A stretch of DNA of 64,000 nt from Paenibacillus pabuli NBRC 13638 (GTDB lineage: Bacteria > Bacillota > Bacilli > Paenibacillales > Paenibacillaceae), in contig NZ_BCNM01000029.1 in the NCBI RefSeq assembly GCF_001514495.1, positions 1 to 64,000 of the forward strand, given 5' to 3'. The translations under genes were made by a program, and so were the position numbers. Below are positions 35,568 through 43,582 of the stretch, piece by piece; position 1 is the stretch's first letter; each line of letters begins with the position of its first letter. The notes beneath the pieces were generated by a model that was not told the origin of the DNA, searched no databases, and worked only from the letters and a program-made list of their open reading frames with translations.

Positions 35568-35735
35568 TTAAGGAATATCAATACCAAAGCTTTGTGTCAT
35601 ATTGCTAATAAATTCATCTTCGTTCAGTATTTCTTTCTCGCATTCACTATATAATGCACCTATGGAGTCTACCTCTGCCGCTACTAACTTTGAATAAGCG
35701 CCACGAACGCTTCCTCATTAATTCCAGTCTCGTTA
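35568..35735 (-). pseudogene. Small degenerate minus-strand coding remnant
   Basis: Two frames read INEEAFVALIQS and then AAAEVDSIGALYSECEKEIL followed by NEDEFISNMTQSFGIDIP and a stop. A frameshift near 35695 separates them. The family was not recognised. Apart from this, the AraC fragment and repeats, 35314-36202 holds nothing recognisable. Confidence 0.45.
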
Positions 35736-35944
35736 AATGGGGTAAGAGGAAAAGCAGATAATCCTTGAAATAATGCCAATTTCAAATTCTGGAACAACTC
35801 AATGAAACTTAGCGACTTGAGGTTAGAGAGGGTAAAGGGATGAAGGCCAATAGCGGATTACATTTCCGACAAGTTGGAAAATGACGGGCTATACAACAGC
35901 TTTGCCAAATAAGGCCTGATTTGAAGAGGCTAGCAACTCTAACA

Positions 35945-36012
35945 GGGAACAAGTTCTTGTACCGAGTGGAAGACAAGAACATAGTCCGATTACCGATTAG
36001 GCATAAAACTAA
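35945..36012 (+). repeat. R2 repeat, two-unit copy (copy f)
   Basis: Begins GGAACAAGTTCTTGTACCG, then GACAAGAACATAGTCCGATT and ends ATTAGGCATAAAACTAA. It is followed after 14 bp by an R1 right half. Confidence 0.75.
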
Positions 36013-36026
36013 ACGGTTCTTTTCCT

Positions 36027-36066
36027 CGTTAATTCATTAAGCTAACGGGCAGGTTAGTTGAATAAG
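36027..36066 (+). repeat. R1 right half (copy h)
   Basis: TTAAGCTAACGGGCAGGTTA then GTTGAATAA, nearly identical to the copy at 10554-10597; both have an R2 element on their left. Confidence 0.8.
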
Positions 36067-36202
36067 AACGTCGAAACACATATTTATACAGAAAATTCCA
36101 ACCAAGCGAAATTGAGTTACTGGATGTAGAGTAGAAGGAACGAACAAGCAAACGACCGGAATGATTCGAGAGTTCACTAAAAAATGATAGGAGCGGATGT
36201 AG

Positions 36203-36598
36203 GTGGGGATAGCTGGCTGGGCGAATAAAATTTCCGAAATCACATTACTTGTGGAAGATCTGCAGCGGTCGAAGACGTTTTACCAAGAGTCGTTTCAACT
36301 ATTAATCCAATACGAAGACGAAAACTGTGCAGTATTTGATTACGGAAATACATGCATAAACCTCTTAAATCAATCAAATGCCCGAGAATTGATTGATCCG
36401 GCTCAGTTGGGTCGTGTCGAGGATGGTGCAAGGTTCCTGTTTACAACCCAAGTGCCCGACGTTGACCGGGTATGCAACGAGTTGGAAATGCGGGGCGTTA
36501 CATTGTTAAATGGGCCGATAACGCGTCCTTGGGGGCGGCGGACTGCTTGTTTTGCCGATCCTGACGGGTATATTTGGGAGATAGCGCAGGTGCTTTAA
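36203..36598 (+). CDS. VOC (glyoxalase/dioxygenase fold) protein
   Basis: The protein is 131 residues, one VOC domain pair. It begins ISEITLLVEDLQRSKTFYQE, the classical first beta-alpha unit, and ends DPDGYIWEIAQVL, the classical last strand with a metal-ligand glutamate. Such proteins act in resistance, isomerisation or ring cleavage, or merely bind a ligand; no function can be assigned. GTG 36203 follows AGGAGCGG by nine bases. The DinB-fold gene starts 29 bp downstream, suggesting a two-gene operon. Confidence 0.85.
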   Translation: MGIAGWANKISEITLLVEDLQRSKTFYQESFQLLIQYEDENCAVFDYGNTCINLLNQSNARELIDPAQLGRVEDGARFLFTTQVPDVDRVCNELEMRGVTLLNGPITRPWGRRTACFADPDGYIWEIAQVL

Positions 36599-36627
36599 CG
36601 ACTATGATGTGATGGGGTGAAAACCGT

Positions 36628-37161
36628 ATGTTAAAAAATGATTCCGTGGCTATTATCGAGCAATATAAGCGAAATCTGGCTGGATATACGATAGACCAGT
36701 TGCAGTATAAATTCCAGGAAGACGTTTGGTCGATTGGACAAATGTATATTCACGTGATCGATGTGGCAGAAGAGTACATCGATCATATCCACAATTGTAC
36801 GATGGCGACACAAGAAAAACATGGAGGCAAGACTGAAGACGGAACGAAGGCGTTTATCGAAAAAGTGTGGCCCGATGTCCGTGTGAAACTTGAGGAACCA
36901 GTCAACAGGACCCGTAACCCCAATAGTAAGGAAGAGATCATAGCCGGTCTGGAGCAGGTGTTAAAAAAAATGAGATATTGGGAGGAACACGTTCGCGGAA
37001 CGAATCAGGCTTGCAAGGTGCGTCATGGCTGGTTTGGCTGGCTTAACGCGCGTGAATGGTTTGAGATGATTGGCATGCACAGCAGGCATCATTTGCGCCA
37101 AAAGGCAAGACTGGACGAGAAGCTTGTGGAGGCAGGCTTTTGTAATAATTCACTAAATTAA
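36628..37161 (+). CDS. DinB-superfamily protein
   Basis: The protein is 177 residues, predicted as a four-helix bundle of the DinB/YfiT fold. It shows WSIGQMYIHVIDVAEEYIDH with a first metal-ligand histidine and, near the C-terminus, MIGMHSRHHLRQ with the histidine pair expected for a metal site. Members include thiol-dependent transferases, some using bacillithiol, but many have unknown substrates. ATG 36628 follows ATGGGGTG. It is paired with the VOC gene, and a second DinB-fold gene occurs in the redox operon at 50294. Confidence 0.8.
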   Translation: MLKNDSVAIIEQYKRNLAGYTIDQLQYKFQEDVWSIGQMYIHVIDVAEEYIDHIHNCTMATQEKHGGKTEDGTKAFIEKVWPDVRVKLEEPVNRTRNPNSKEEIIAGLEQVLKKMRYWEEHVRGTNQACKVRHGWFGWLNAREWFEMIGMHSRHHLRQKARLDEKLVEAGFCNNSLN

Positions 37162-37254
37162 CGGGAAACGATAGCTTAATGATGACCCCGAAGGCAGCCG
37201 ACGACTAAGATCGGCTGCCTTCGCTGCGCTAACGGGGGCAGGGTAATTTAATAG
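37152..37254 (+). repeat. R1 repeat, long form (copy i)
   Basis: Complete: left end TTAACGGGAAACGATAGC, central GAAGGCAGCCGA hairpin, right end GCGCTAACGGGGGCAGGG. The next 65 bp are also shared with the sequence after copy k at 39050. Confidence 0.85.
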
Positions 37255-37351
37255 GATACTAGTCTTTTACGGTAAGATTATAGAACAAGAAAAGATAGTT
37301 AAAGTCTTCGTTTTTAGAATGAACAGTATGAAATTATAGGAGAGTCCTAAA

Positions 37352-37738
37352 ATGAAAAAGAAAATGAACTATTTAATCTTAATTTTAACGATCATCTTTA
37401 TGGTTGGTTGTACCAACGTAGAAGATACATTAAACCGTATTCAACTCCTCATTTTGGGGAAAATAAAATATCCCAACTATGAGGTGTTTGCATTTGATAA
37501 AGTTAATTATGACATTCGTTTTAACGCTTGGGTTAACTTCGCTAATCGAAACTCCAGTTTCGGGCAAAGAAACTCCACAAGTAACAGATACAACTCAATG
37601 TTCGTTAATTCAGCAGGCATTGATAATCGAATTGCATCCTCAAATAATGAGCACTCTTCGTCAAAAGTACCACGACAACTTTTTGTTCGCGAACGCCCAT
37701 GTTTTGCCGATCCAAGGTTCGGATATTCAGGAGCTTAA
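37352..37738 (+). CDS. Small putative lipoprotein frame, probably truncated
   Basis: ATG 37352 follows TAGGAGAG. The first 20 residues are a convincing lipoprotein signal (MKKKMNYLILILTIIFMVGC, lipobox ending at C20). After about residue 60 the composition turns asparagine- and serine-rich because the frame overlaps the next gene's reading frame, which looks like the genuine code from 37494 on. The gene may be the 5' part of a lipoprotein whose 3' part was replaced or frameshifted. No family was recognised. Confidence 0.45.
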   Translation: MKKKMNYLILILTIIFMVGCTNVEDTLNRIQLLILGKIKYPNYEVFAFDKVNYDIRFNAWVNFANRNSSFGQRNSTSNRYNSMFVNSAGIDNRIASSNNEHSSSKVPRQLFVRERPCFADPRFGYSGA

Positions 37739-37856
37739 GTTTATTTTAGAAATGACGGTAATGAAAGGAGAGCAACCAGAAACAATTCAAATGACTTTTC
37801 GACGAGATGGTCTTAATGGCTATAGGGTAGATGATATTAATGTTATTACTACTTAG
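37494..37856 (+). CDS. Secreted DUF3888-like small protein
   Basis: The protein is about 120 residues. TTG 37494 is preferred because GAGGTG lies seven bases upstream and the product then begins with a signal peptide (LIKLIMTFVLTLGLTSLIET). The mature part, SLIQQALIIELHPQIMSTLR then LKFILEMTVMKGEQPETIQM and GYRVDDINVI, resembles the DUF3888 family of small secreted Bacillales proteins. It overlaps the preceding lipoprotein frame by 245 bp in the +1 frame, so either the upstream frame is a truncated gene or both derive from one frameshifted gene. The role is unknown. Confidence 0.5.
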   Translation: MIKLIMTFVLTLGLTSLIETPVSGKETPQVTDTTQCSLIQQALIIELHPQIMSTLRQKYHDNFLFANAHVLPIQGSDIQELKFILEMTVMKGEQPETIQMTFRRDGLNGYRVDDINVITT

Positions 37857-37865
37857 AAACAAGAT

Positions 37866-37962
37866 TAAGCTAACGGGAAACGATAGCTCAATAAAACAAA
37901 GAAAGCAGCCGATCATTGTGATTGGCTGCTTTTATTCAACTAACGGGCAGAATAATTGAAAA
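37866..37962 (+). repeat. R1 repeat, complete short form (copy j)
   Basis: The best complete example: CTAACGGGAAACGATAGC, central AAGCAGCCGATCA / TGATTGGCTGCTTTT hairpin, and TTCAACTAACGGGCAGAAT with TTGAA. It could terminate the DUF3888-like gene. The sequence from 37963 to 38249 holds no recognisable gene. Confidence 0.9.
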
Positions 37963-38249
37963 ACTATGGCATATTTGTTACTATCTAAATTAGAGATGTA
38001 AAGAAAGGGGAATCTAAATTACACATGTGGAATACCTTGAAATGATTATTTAAGTGGATAAAGACAGTTGCGATCCTTGATTCTTAAGGATACGTTAATT
38101 TGTCTATCTAAAATCATTCAAGGGATATATGGTGTGGACAATTAAATTCCCATTGCCAAGCAGATACCTTTGTATATCTGCTTTTATCTATGGGTAAAAA
38201 TACATCTCAATTGACATAATCATAGCGTCCCTAAATTGGGGGGATTTTA

Positions 38250-39047
38250 ATGAAAAGTCAGTACGAAAACGAAGAAATGCTAACTGGAGGGAATGTCTCA
38301 AACGTGTATCGTTCAGGAGATTCTGTTCGACGTGAATTAAAGTCAGCCAGTACCAATATTCATAAGCTATTAAAGCATTTGGAAAATAAAGGTTTCGGTT
38401 ATGCACCCAGATTTTTAGGTATTGATGAAAAAGGCAGAGAGATACTATCATTTATTGAAGGAGAAGCTGGAAATTATCCTTTAAAAGAATACATGTGGTC
38501 TAATGATGCTTTAAAAGAAATAGCGAAGATGCTCCGACACTACCATGATGCTGTGAGTGACTTTCCTTTATCAGATGAATGGAAACCAATAGATAATACT
38601 CCAAATCGTATAGAGGTCATATGTCACAATGACTTTGCCATCTACAATATTATTTTTAATCATGAGAAACCAGTAGGTATTATTGATTTTGATGTTGCTG
38701 CTCCTGGTCCAAGACTTTGGGACATAGCTTATACACTTTACACTTGCGTTCCTTTAAGCAGGTGTTATCTTGCCGCAACAGGTGAAGTAGTTCATTATAA
38801 TCCATTACATGATGCCGACCGTATTAAACAAAGAGTTAAATTGTTTTTTGAATCCTACAGTTTTAAGGGAATTGAAGAAGATTATTTGGAGATGGTATTG
38901 CTACGATTAGAAGGACTATGTAAATACATGATAAGAAAAGCCAGTGAAGGTGACGTTGCTTTTCAAAAAATGATAGATGAAGGGCACCTTAAACATTATC
39001 AAAATGATATTCAATTCATTCGCAAACATGGAAAAGAGTGGATTTGA
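38250..39047 (+). CDS. Aminoglycoside-phosphotransferase-family kinase
   Basis: The protein is 265 residues with the APH/choline-kinase fold. The catalytic loop reads VICHNDFAIYNIIF (H-N-D in place of the usual H-G-D) and the magnesium-binding motif IIDFDVAAPGPRLWDIA follows. The N-lobe is short (NVSNVYRSGDSVRRE). Such kinases phosphorylate aminoglycosides, other antibiotics or small alcohols; substrate cannot be told. ATG 38250 follows GGGGGGATTTTA. It is a single-gene unit between R1 copies j and k. Confidence 0.8.
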   Translation: MKSQYENEEMLTGGNVSNVYRSGDSVRRELKSASTNIHKLLKHLENKGFGYAPRFLGIDEKGREILSFIEGEAGNYPLKEYMWSNDALKEIAKMLRHYHDAVSDFPLSDEWKPIDNTPNRIEVICHNDFAIYNIIFNHEKPVGIIDFDVAAPGPRLWDIAYTLYTCVPLSRCYLAATGEVVHYNPLHDADRIKQRVKLFFESYSFKGIEEDYLEMVLLRLEGLCKYMIRKASEGDVAFQKMIDEGHLKHYQNDIQFIRKHGKEWI

Positions 39048-39049
39048 AC

Positions 39050-39140
39050 GTGAAACTATAGCTTACTGATGACCCGAAGGCGGCCGACGACTAAGATCGG
39101 CTGCCTTCGCTGCGCTAACGGGGGCAGGGTAATTCAATAG
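39050..39140 (+). repeat. R1 repeat, long form (copy k)
   Basis: GAAGGCGGCCGACGACTAAG hairpin and right end GCGCTAACGGGGGCAGGG, nearly identical to copies a and i. The similarity with copy i continues to about 39205. The rest of the stretch to 39354 holds no gene. Confidence 0.85.
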
Positions 39141-39354
39141 GATATTAGTCTTTTATGGTAAGATTATAGAGCAAGAAAAGATAGTTAAAGTCGTCGTTTT
39201 TTTAGTTTAGAAAGCTTGAGCTAAGCTAACGTTCTTATTATTGTAGAATGACATAAAGTCGCCAACCAAGAAACTCCTTATAAAACAAGACTAGACCTTA
39301 ATTTAGCTTGAACAGATATTACAAATTAGAATTAGTACATAAAGGAGATTACAC

Positions 39355-39801
39355 ATGAAGAAGTTGGTTATCAGTATATTCTTAATGATGACGTTATCAG
39401 TAGTGGGCTGCAACTCTCAGGAAATAGTTCCTAATGAATTGGTTTCACATAATAAAGAAGAGGAACAAACGAAAGAGAATATTCAGGTGGGTTTATCCAT
39501 TACCGAAGAATATGATTCAAAAAAAGGACTTATATTCTATGGGGCTATTAATTTACCTTCAAACATGAAATTATTTTTAGAAAGTTCAAACTCAAATGGA
39601 TTTACTACTCAAAACACAGTTATTATTCAGAACGGAATGTTTAGCAGCGATTGGTATAACGAAAAACCCGGTGATTATGATGTATTAGTCACTTCACCAT
39701 CTCCTATAGATCAAGCCAGAGATGTTAGAAACATTATTGGTGAAAAGGGGAATCAGCTAGTAGGCGATTATGTTTTACAAGATAGCAAGGCCGATTTTTA
39801 G
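39355..39801 (+). CDS. Putative lipoprotein, 148 residues
   Basis: ATG 39355 follows AAAGGAG. A lipoprotein signal peptide is clear (MKKLVISIFLMMTLSVVGCN, cysteine at 19), followed by a polar linker and a mature domain that appears beta-rich (GLIFYGAINLPSNMKLFLES, then NTVIIQNGMFSSDWYNEKPG). It should be membrane-anchored on the outer face. The family was not recognised. It lies downstream of the R1 copy k and its duplicated flank, as the 37352 lipoprotein frame does for copy i. Confidence 0.7.
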   Translation: MKKLVISIFLMMTLSVVGCNSQEIVPNELVSHNKEEEQTKENIQVGLSITEEYDSKKGLIFYGAINLPSNMKLFLESSNSNGFTTQNTVIIQNGMFSSDWYNEKPGDYDVLVTSPSPIDQARDVRNIIGEKGNQLVGDYVLQDSKADF

Positions 39802-39935
39802 GATCCTTGATAATAAGACCAGACTGGCTCCATATATATCCTTTAACAATTATCTGTACAAAAGATTTTATTCAAAGAAGCGTCTAACTTTAATTAATCA
39901 AAAGTTTAACCAATACACAGACGAATTTATGGACA

Positions 39936-40073
39936 TTCTAACGGGAAAGCAAATAAGCGAAGGGACAAGAACATAATCCCATCGAAGCCGCTAATTTAGG
40001 GGCTTTTTTATTTTATCGGTACAAGTTCATGTCACGAGCCGAGGACAAGAACATGTTACCTTTGACGATTAGA
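39936..40073 (+). repeat. R1 left fragment fused to R2 composite (copies l and g)
   Basis: CTAACGGGAAAGC (39938-39950) is an R1 left end. R2g follows from 39962: GGGACAAGAACATAATCCC, hairpin GGGGCTTTTTTATTTT, an imperfect inverted ATCGGTACAAGTTCATGTC arm, then GGACAAGAACATGTTACC and ATTAG. The layout parallels R2a at 10110-10260. Confidence 0.75.
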
Positions 40074-40146
40074 GCCAATACCTCCCGAAGGAAAATGGAA
40101 AGGACTTGTATTATTCTTTTTAATGAATGGACCAAAGAGAACGAGT

Positions 40147-40190
40147 GAGAGGATAGCCGATCAACATGATCGGCTATCCTCTCATTTATA
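40147..40190. terminator. Hairpin terminating the Lrp-type gene
   Basis: A perfect 17-bp stem (40147-40163 with 40167-40183) with a 3-base loop. Its core AGCCGATCA/TGATCGGCT is the same as the R1 central hairpin, so it may be derived from R1. T-rich sequence follows on the plus strand. Confidence 0.75.
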
Positions 40191-40192
40191 TT

Positions 40193-40606
40193 TTAAAGTT
40201 TATTAATCACAATTGATATCTTATAATTAACATATTTGTTCAAAATTGTCAAAAATTGATCTAACACTTCATTAGACTGGAATCTACATTCCAAGAGGTA
40301 ACAACCATCACCACTAATTTTGTAGTTGTTTAACACAAATTTTTCTTGTTCTTTTATAAAGGAAAGATACGGCTGATGGGATGTGCTTTTTGTATAGATT
40401 GTAATCCAGGCATGTACCCAACAACCGAGTTCATTCTGATTCACTTGAATTGTATACCTTTCAATAACTCCTCTATCCTCTAGTTTTGCCACTCTAGCTG
40501 CTGCTGCTGGACCAGTCAAGTGAACCTTTCTCCCTAATTCCTTCATCGTAATTCGGCTGTTTATTGAAAGTTCATCTATGATTAGTTTATCCGTAGAATC
40601 TAACAT
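40193..40606 (-). CDS. Lrp/AsnC-family regulator
   Basis: The protein is 137 residues. The N-terminal helix-turn-helix reads LDSTDKLIIDELSINSRITM, KELGRKVHLTGPAAAARVAK and LEDRGVIERY. The C-terminal RAM/AsnC domain contains YLLECRFQSNEVLDQFLTIL. Members respond to amino acids. It is divergent from the MBL hydrolase gene with about 320 bp between them, so it may regulate that gene. A similar regulator lies at 57909-58349 beside an isochorismatase gene. Confidence 0.9.
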   Translation of the reverse strand: MLDSTDKLIIDELSINSRITMKELGRKVHLTGPAAAARVAKLEDRGVIERYTIQVNQNELGCWVHAWITIYTKSTSHQPYLSFIKEQEKFVLNNYKISGDGCYLLECRFQSNEVLDQFLTILNKYVNYKISIVINKL

Positions 40607-40926
40607 CTATCTGTATCCTTTCCAAAATGAAGTTCATTGTTTGGAAGACTTAAGTGTCTCTGATTTATGATTACTCTTAATATAAACTAACTTCAAATTA
40701 AAGAAAAGATTTTGAATCGTAACATTGCTTGAATTTAGTTTGCCCACATTAATTTAAATTATCTTCAATTACATTGTTTCTTGTCTGTTTTTATCCAGCA
40801 AATATGACTTTCTTTCATAAATGAAGTAAACCAGTCAAAACGCTTTATTTAATCGGTGTATATGGACAGTGCGATTGGTATAAAATCAACCTTGTAAAAC
40901 AAAAACAAAGGGGAATCCAATATATA
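40607..40926. other. Divergent control region between Lrp and MBL genes
   Basis: AT-rich intergenic sequence with no gene recognised. TATAAA at 40879-40884 may be the -10 of the MBL gene, but no good -35 is at the right distance and no clear Lrp-type operator was found. Confidence 0.45.
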
Positions 40927-41691
40927 ATGAAGATTCAACAAATTCGAAATGCCACAATCACTGTACAATATGCAGGGAAGAAATTTCTAGTCGATCCAAT
41001 GCTCGCGGACAAGGGTGCGTACTCTCCATTTCCTGCAGGGTTCAGAGAAGACGTAAGGAATCCTATAATTGATTTGCCAATGTCGGTTGACGATATTATC
41101 AAGGACGTTGATGCAGTCATTTTAACTCACTTGCATCAGGATCATTATGATGATGTAGCAAAAAAAGTGCTTCCCAAGAGTATTAAAATTTTCGTTCAAG
41201 ATGAAAAGGATGCAAAACAAGTTATAAATGATGGTTTTCAACACGTGGAAGTAATCACTAAAAATACAGTTTTTGAAGGAATCCAGTTAATTAAAACACA
41301 AGGTGAACACGGAAGAGGAGAAGAATTACTAAAGGCTATGGGAGAGGTTTGTGGTATTGTCTTCAATCATCCGAACGAAAAGACACTATATGTAGCTGGA
41401 GATACAGTTTGGTATGATGGTATCCAAAATGAAATTAATGCACACACTCCTGACGTTATTGTTGTAAACGCTGGAAACAATGTTTTGCAAAGTATGGGCT
41501 CGCTTATTATGGGTAAAGAAGATGTTTATGAGGTACTGAAGGCAGCTCCTAAGTCTAAAATTATAGCTGTTCACATGGAAGCTGTTAACCACTGGACTTT
41601 ATCTAGAGAAGAACTTAAACGCTATGCTGATGAAAAGGGTTTTTCTTCAAGCTTATTAATTCCTGAAGATGGCGAATCGTACACTTTTTAA
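40927..41691 (+). CDS. MBL-fold metal-dependent hydrolase (UlaG-like)
   Basis: The protein is 254 residues with the metallo-beta-lactamase fold. The zinc-binding signature is VILTHLHQDHYDD, and later ligands are GEHGRGEELL, VAGDTVWYDGI and VHMEAVNHW. The start RNATITVQYAGKKFLVDPML is typical of the UlaG/YtkL-like group. The substrate is unknown. ATG 40927 follows AAGGGGAATCC. A perfect terminator at 41735-41758 ends this one-gene unit. Confidence 0.85.
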   Translation: MKIQQIRNATITVQYAGKKFLVDPMLADKGAYSPFPAGFREDVRNPIIDLPMSVDDIIKDVDAVILTHLHQDHYDDVAKKVLPKSIKIFVQDEKDAKQVINDGFQHVEVITKNTVFEGIQLIKTQGEHGRGEELLKAMGEVCGIVFNHPNEKTLYVAGDTVWYDGIQNEINAHTPDVIVVNAGNNVLQSMGSLIMGKEDVYEVLKAAPKSKIIAVHMEAVNHWTLSREELKRYADEKGFSSSLLIPEDGESYTF

Positions 41692-41734
41692 TAATGAATA
41701 TGATGTATAAGTCACTATCAAGATTTTAACAAGT

Positions 41735-41762
41735 AATGAGACCCTTAAGGGTCTCATTTTAT
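41735..41762 (+). terminator. Terminator after the MBL gene
   Basis: AATGAGACCC (41735-41744) pairs perfectly with GGGTCTCATT (41749-41758) around TTAA, followed by a T-rich tail. Confidence 0.85.
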
Positions 41763-41848
41763 ATATGATTATTCAAACAATTGCTTAGACCCGCAATACA
41801 GATTGATACATCAAGAGGTTATTATCTAACTGAGACAGGAGAACGGCT

Positions 41849-43033
41849 ATGAACCGATCGAATCCTAAATTGTGGACGAAAAACTTTATTGCTCTATCGT
41901 CAGTCAACTTTACTATGACATTAATTTTCTTCTTATTAAATGCAACAATCATCCTATATGCAATTAATGAATTCAATGCTTCTACCAGCCAAGCTGGGAT
42001 CATTGCAGGTATTTTTATTATAGGTTCATTATTAGGACGATTATATATAGGACGGCTTATACAAACCAAAAAGATTTTGATGACCTGGTTGCTTTTCTTT
42101 ATTCTCACAACTTTACTTTATTTTACCCATTTAAATATTGGCTTTTTAATATTAAGTCGATTTCTGAACGGTATCACAGTAGGGGTAGTAACTACTGTCG
42201 TTAGTACAAGTGCAGTACTTAGTCTTCCTTCTTCACGAAAAGGTGAAGGAATCAGTTATTTTGCAATTAGTACTGCTCTCGCTACAGGGATTGGCCCTTT
42301 AATTGGTTTGAAAATGAGTCAAAACGCAAACTTTGATATGATTTTTTCTTTTTCTCTTTTGCTTGGGATTATTAATTTAATAATTGCAGTTTTAATAAAG
42401 TTTCCTACAAGCAAATTAACTGAGATAAAAAAAGAACAGAGACTGAAAATCTCTGCCTTTATTGAGCCTAAAGTGATACCAATAGCAACTTTAATGTTCA
42501 TTATGGCTTTTTCTTTCTCTGGTATAGTTTCCTATTTGAATGTTTATGCTTCAGAAATCGGATTATTAGACACAGCAAGTTTCTTCTTTATGGTTTATAC
42601 AGTGTTTGTATTGATATCAAGACCTTTTACAGGACGAATAATGGACAAGAAAGGTGCAAACATTATCATCTTTCCAGCTCTTCTTATATTCGGAGCAGGA
42701 ATGCTTCTTTTAAGCTCAGTTACTACCGGTGTTTCACTCTTAATAGCTGGTGCATTAGTTGCTTTGGGATTTGGGAATATTTCATCAATATCTCAATCTA
42801 TAGCAATCAGTTTAGCTGAACCCCATAGAGTTGGTTTAGCAACTGCGACTTTTTTTATATTTTATGATCTTGGAAACGGTTTTGGACCATCTATTATCGG
42901 GTTATTGATTCCAGTTACAGGCTATAAAGGTCTGTATGTAGTACTAGGATTAATTATACTAGCGTCAGTTCTTTTCTATCACCATTTGTATGGAAAGAAT
43001 GAACGTAACAACAAAAAACAACTGATTAACTAA
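41849..43033 (+). CDS. MFS transporter
   Basis: The protein is 394 residues with twelve predicted membrane segments. Recognisable segments include IIAGIFIIGSLLGRLYIGRL (segment 2 and loop) and the C-half loop SRPFTGRIMDKKGANIIIFP, typical of drug-efflux or sugar-efflux MFS proteins. The ATG follows GACAGGAGAACGGCT. The substrate is unknown. The downstream 43034-43582 contains only a dead ABC ATPase piece. Confidence 0.85.
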   Translation: MNRSNPKLWTKNFIALSSVNFTMTLIFFLLNATIILYAINEFNASTSQAGIIAGIFIIGSLLGRLYIGRLIQTKKILMTWLLFFILTTLLYFTHLNIGFLILSRFLNGITVGVVTTVVSTSAVLSLPSSRKGEGISYFAISTALATGIGPLIGLKMSQNANFDMIFSFSLLLGIINLIIAVLIKFPTSKLTEIKKEQRLKISAFIEPKVIPIATLMFIMAFSFSGIVSYLNVYASEIGLLDTASFFFMVYTVFVLISRPFTGRIMDKKGANIIIFPALLIFGAGMLLLSSVTTGVSLLIAGALVALGFGNISSISQSIAISLAEPHRVGLATATFFIFYDLGNGFGPSIIGLLIPVTGYKGLYVVLGLIILASVLFYHHLYGKNERNNKKQLIN

Positions 43034-43139
43034 ATAACAATATTTAACCGGTCTATTGGCTCTGGCCAATGGATGAGACAATTCGCGGGTTCATTAAACT
43101 GGGGACGCAAGGAGCGTAAAGAACGAATCCTCAGTCCAT

Positions 43140-43339
43140 ATCTAACGTTTTATTGCCTGAAGAACGGGTTGTTCCTCAGCTACCCGTTTCAACTGAGGGA
43201 CGGACAATTACAACGTTTATCTATCGCGACGGCCATCCTGCTAGAGCAAAAACTATTCATAGCGGACGAGCTAACATCTGCACTGGACTGGATAAGCGGA
43301 GTAGGAATCTTAAACCTATTAACCCGGTTAAGGGCATAA
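43140..43339 (+). pseudogene. ABC transporter ATPase fragment
   Basis: The frame reads YPFQLRDGQLQRLSIATAIL, then EQKLFIADELTSALD and GILNLLTRLRA. This is the signature-to-Walker-B stretch of an oligopeptide/nickel-type ATPase, with the signature S-G-G-Q changed to R-D-G-Q and ADEPTSALD changed to ADELTSALD. The Walker A half and the C-terminus are absent. Confidence 0.8.
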
Positions 43340-43582
43340 AACGAAGAGTGGAGGAAGGAGTCTATTCAGATCTCCTCAGTTTAAAAAGTATCTATTTGAG
43401 CCAATGCAGTTCATTTAGTGTATTTCGTTCACTATACAAATTTATAAACTTACAACTTTAAAGCAAAAGCGCGAAATTACTTTATCTTCTTCATGTAACA
43501 ATTGATTGAGAAAGTATACATTCAACATATACTATTACCTTCTCTGAAATTTTGTACAAATCTAGACTTTTGAGGTGAAATC

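Noticed and set aside
41386-41592. Minus-strand frame within the MBL gene
   Set aside because: Overlaps a convincing gene completely and shows no independent signals.
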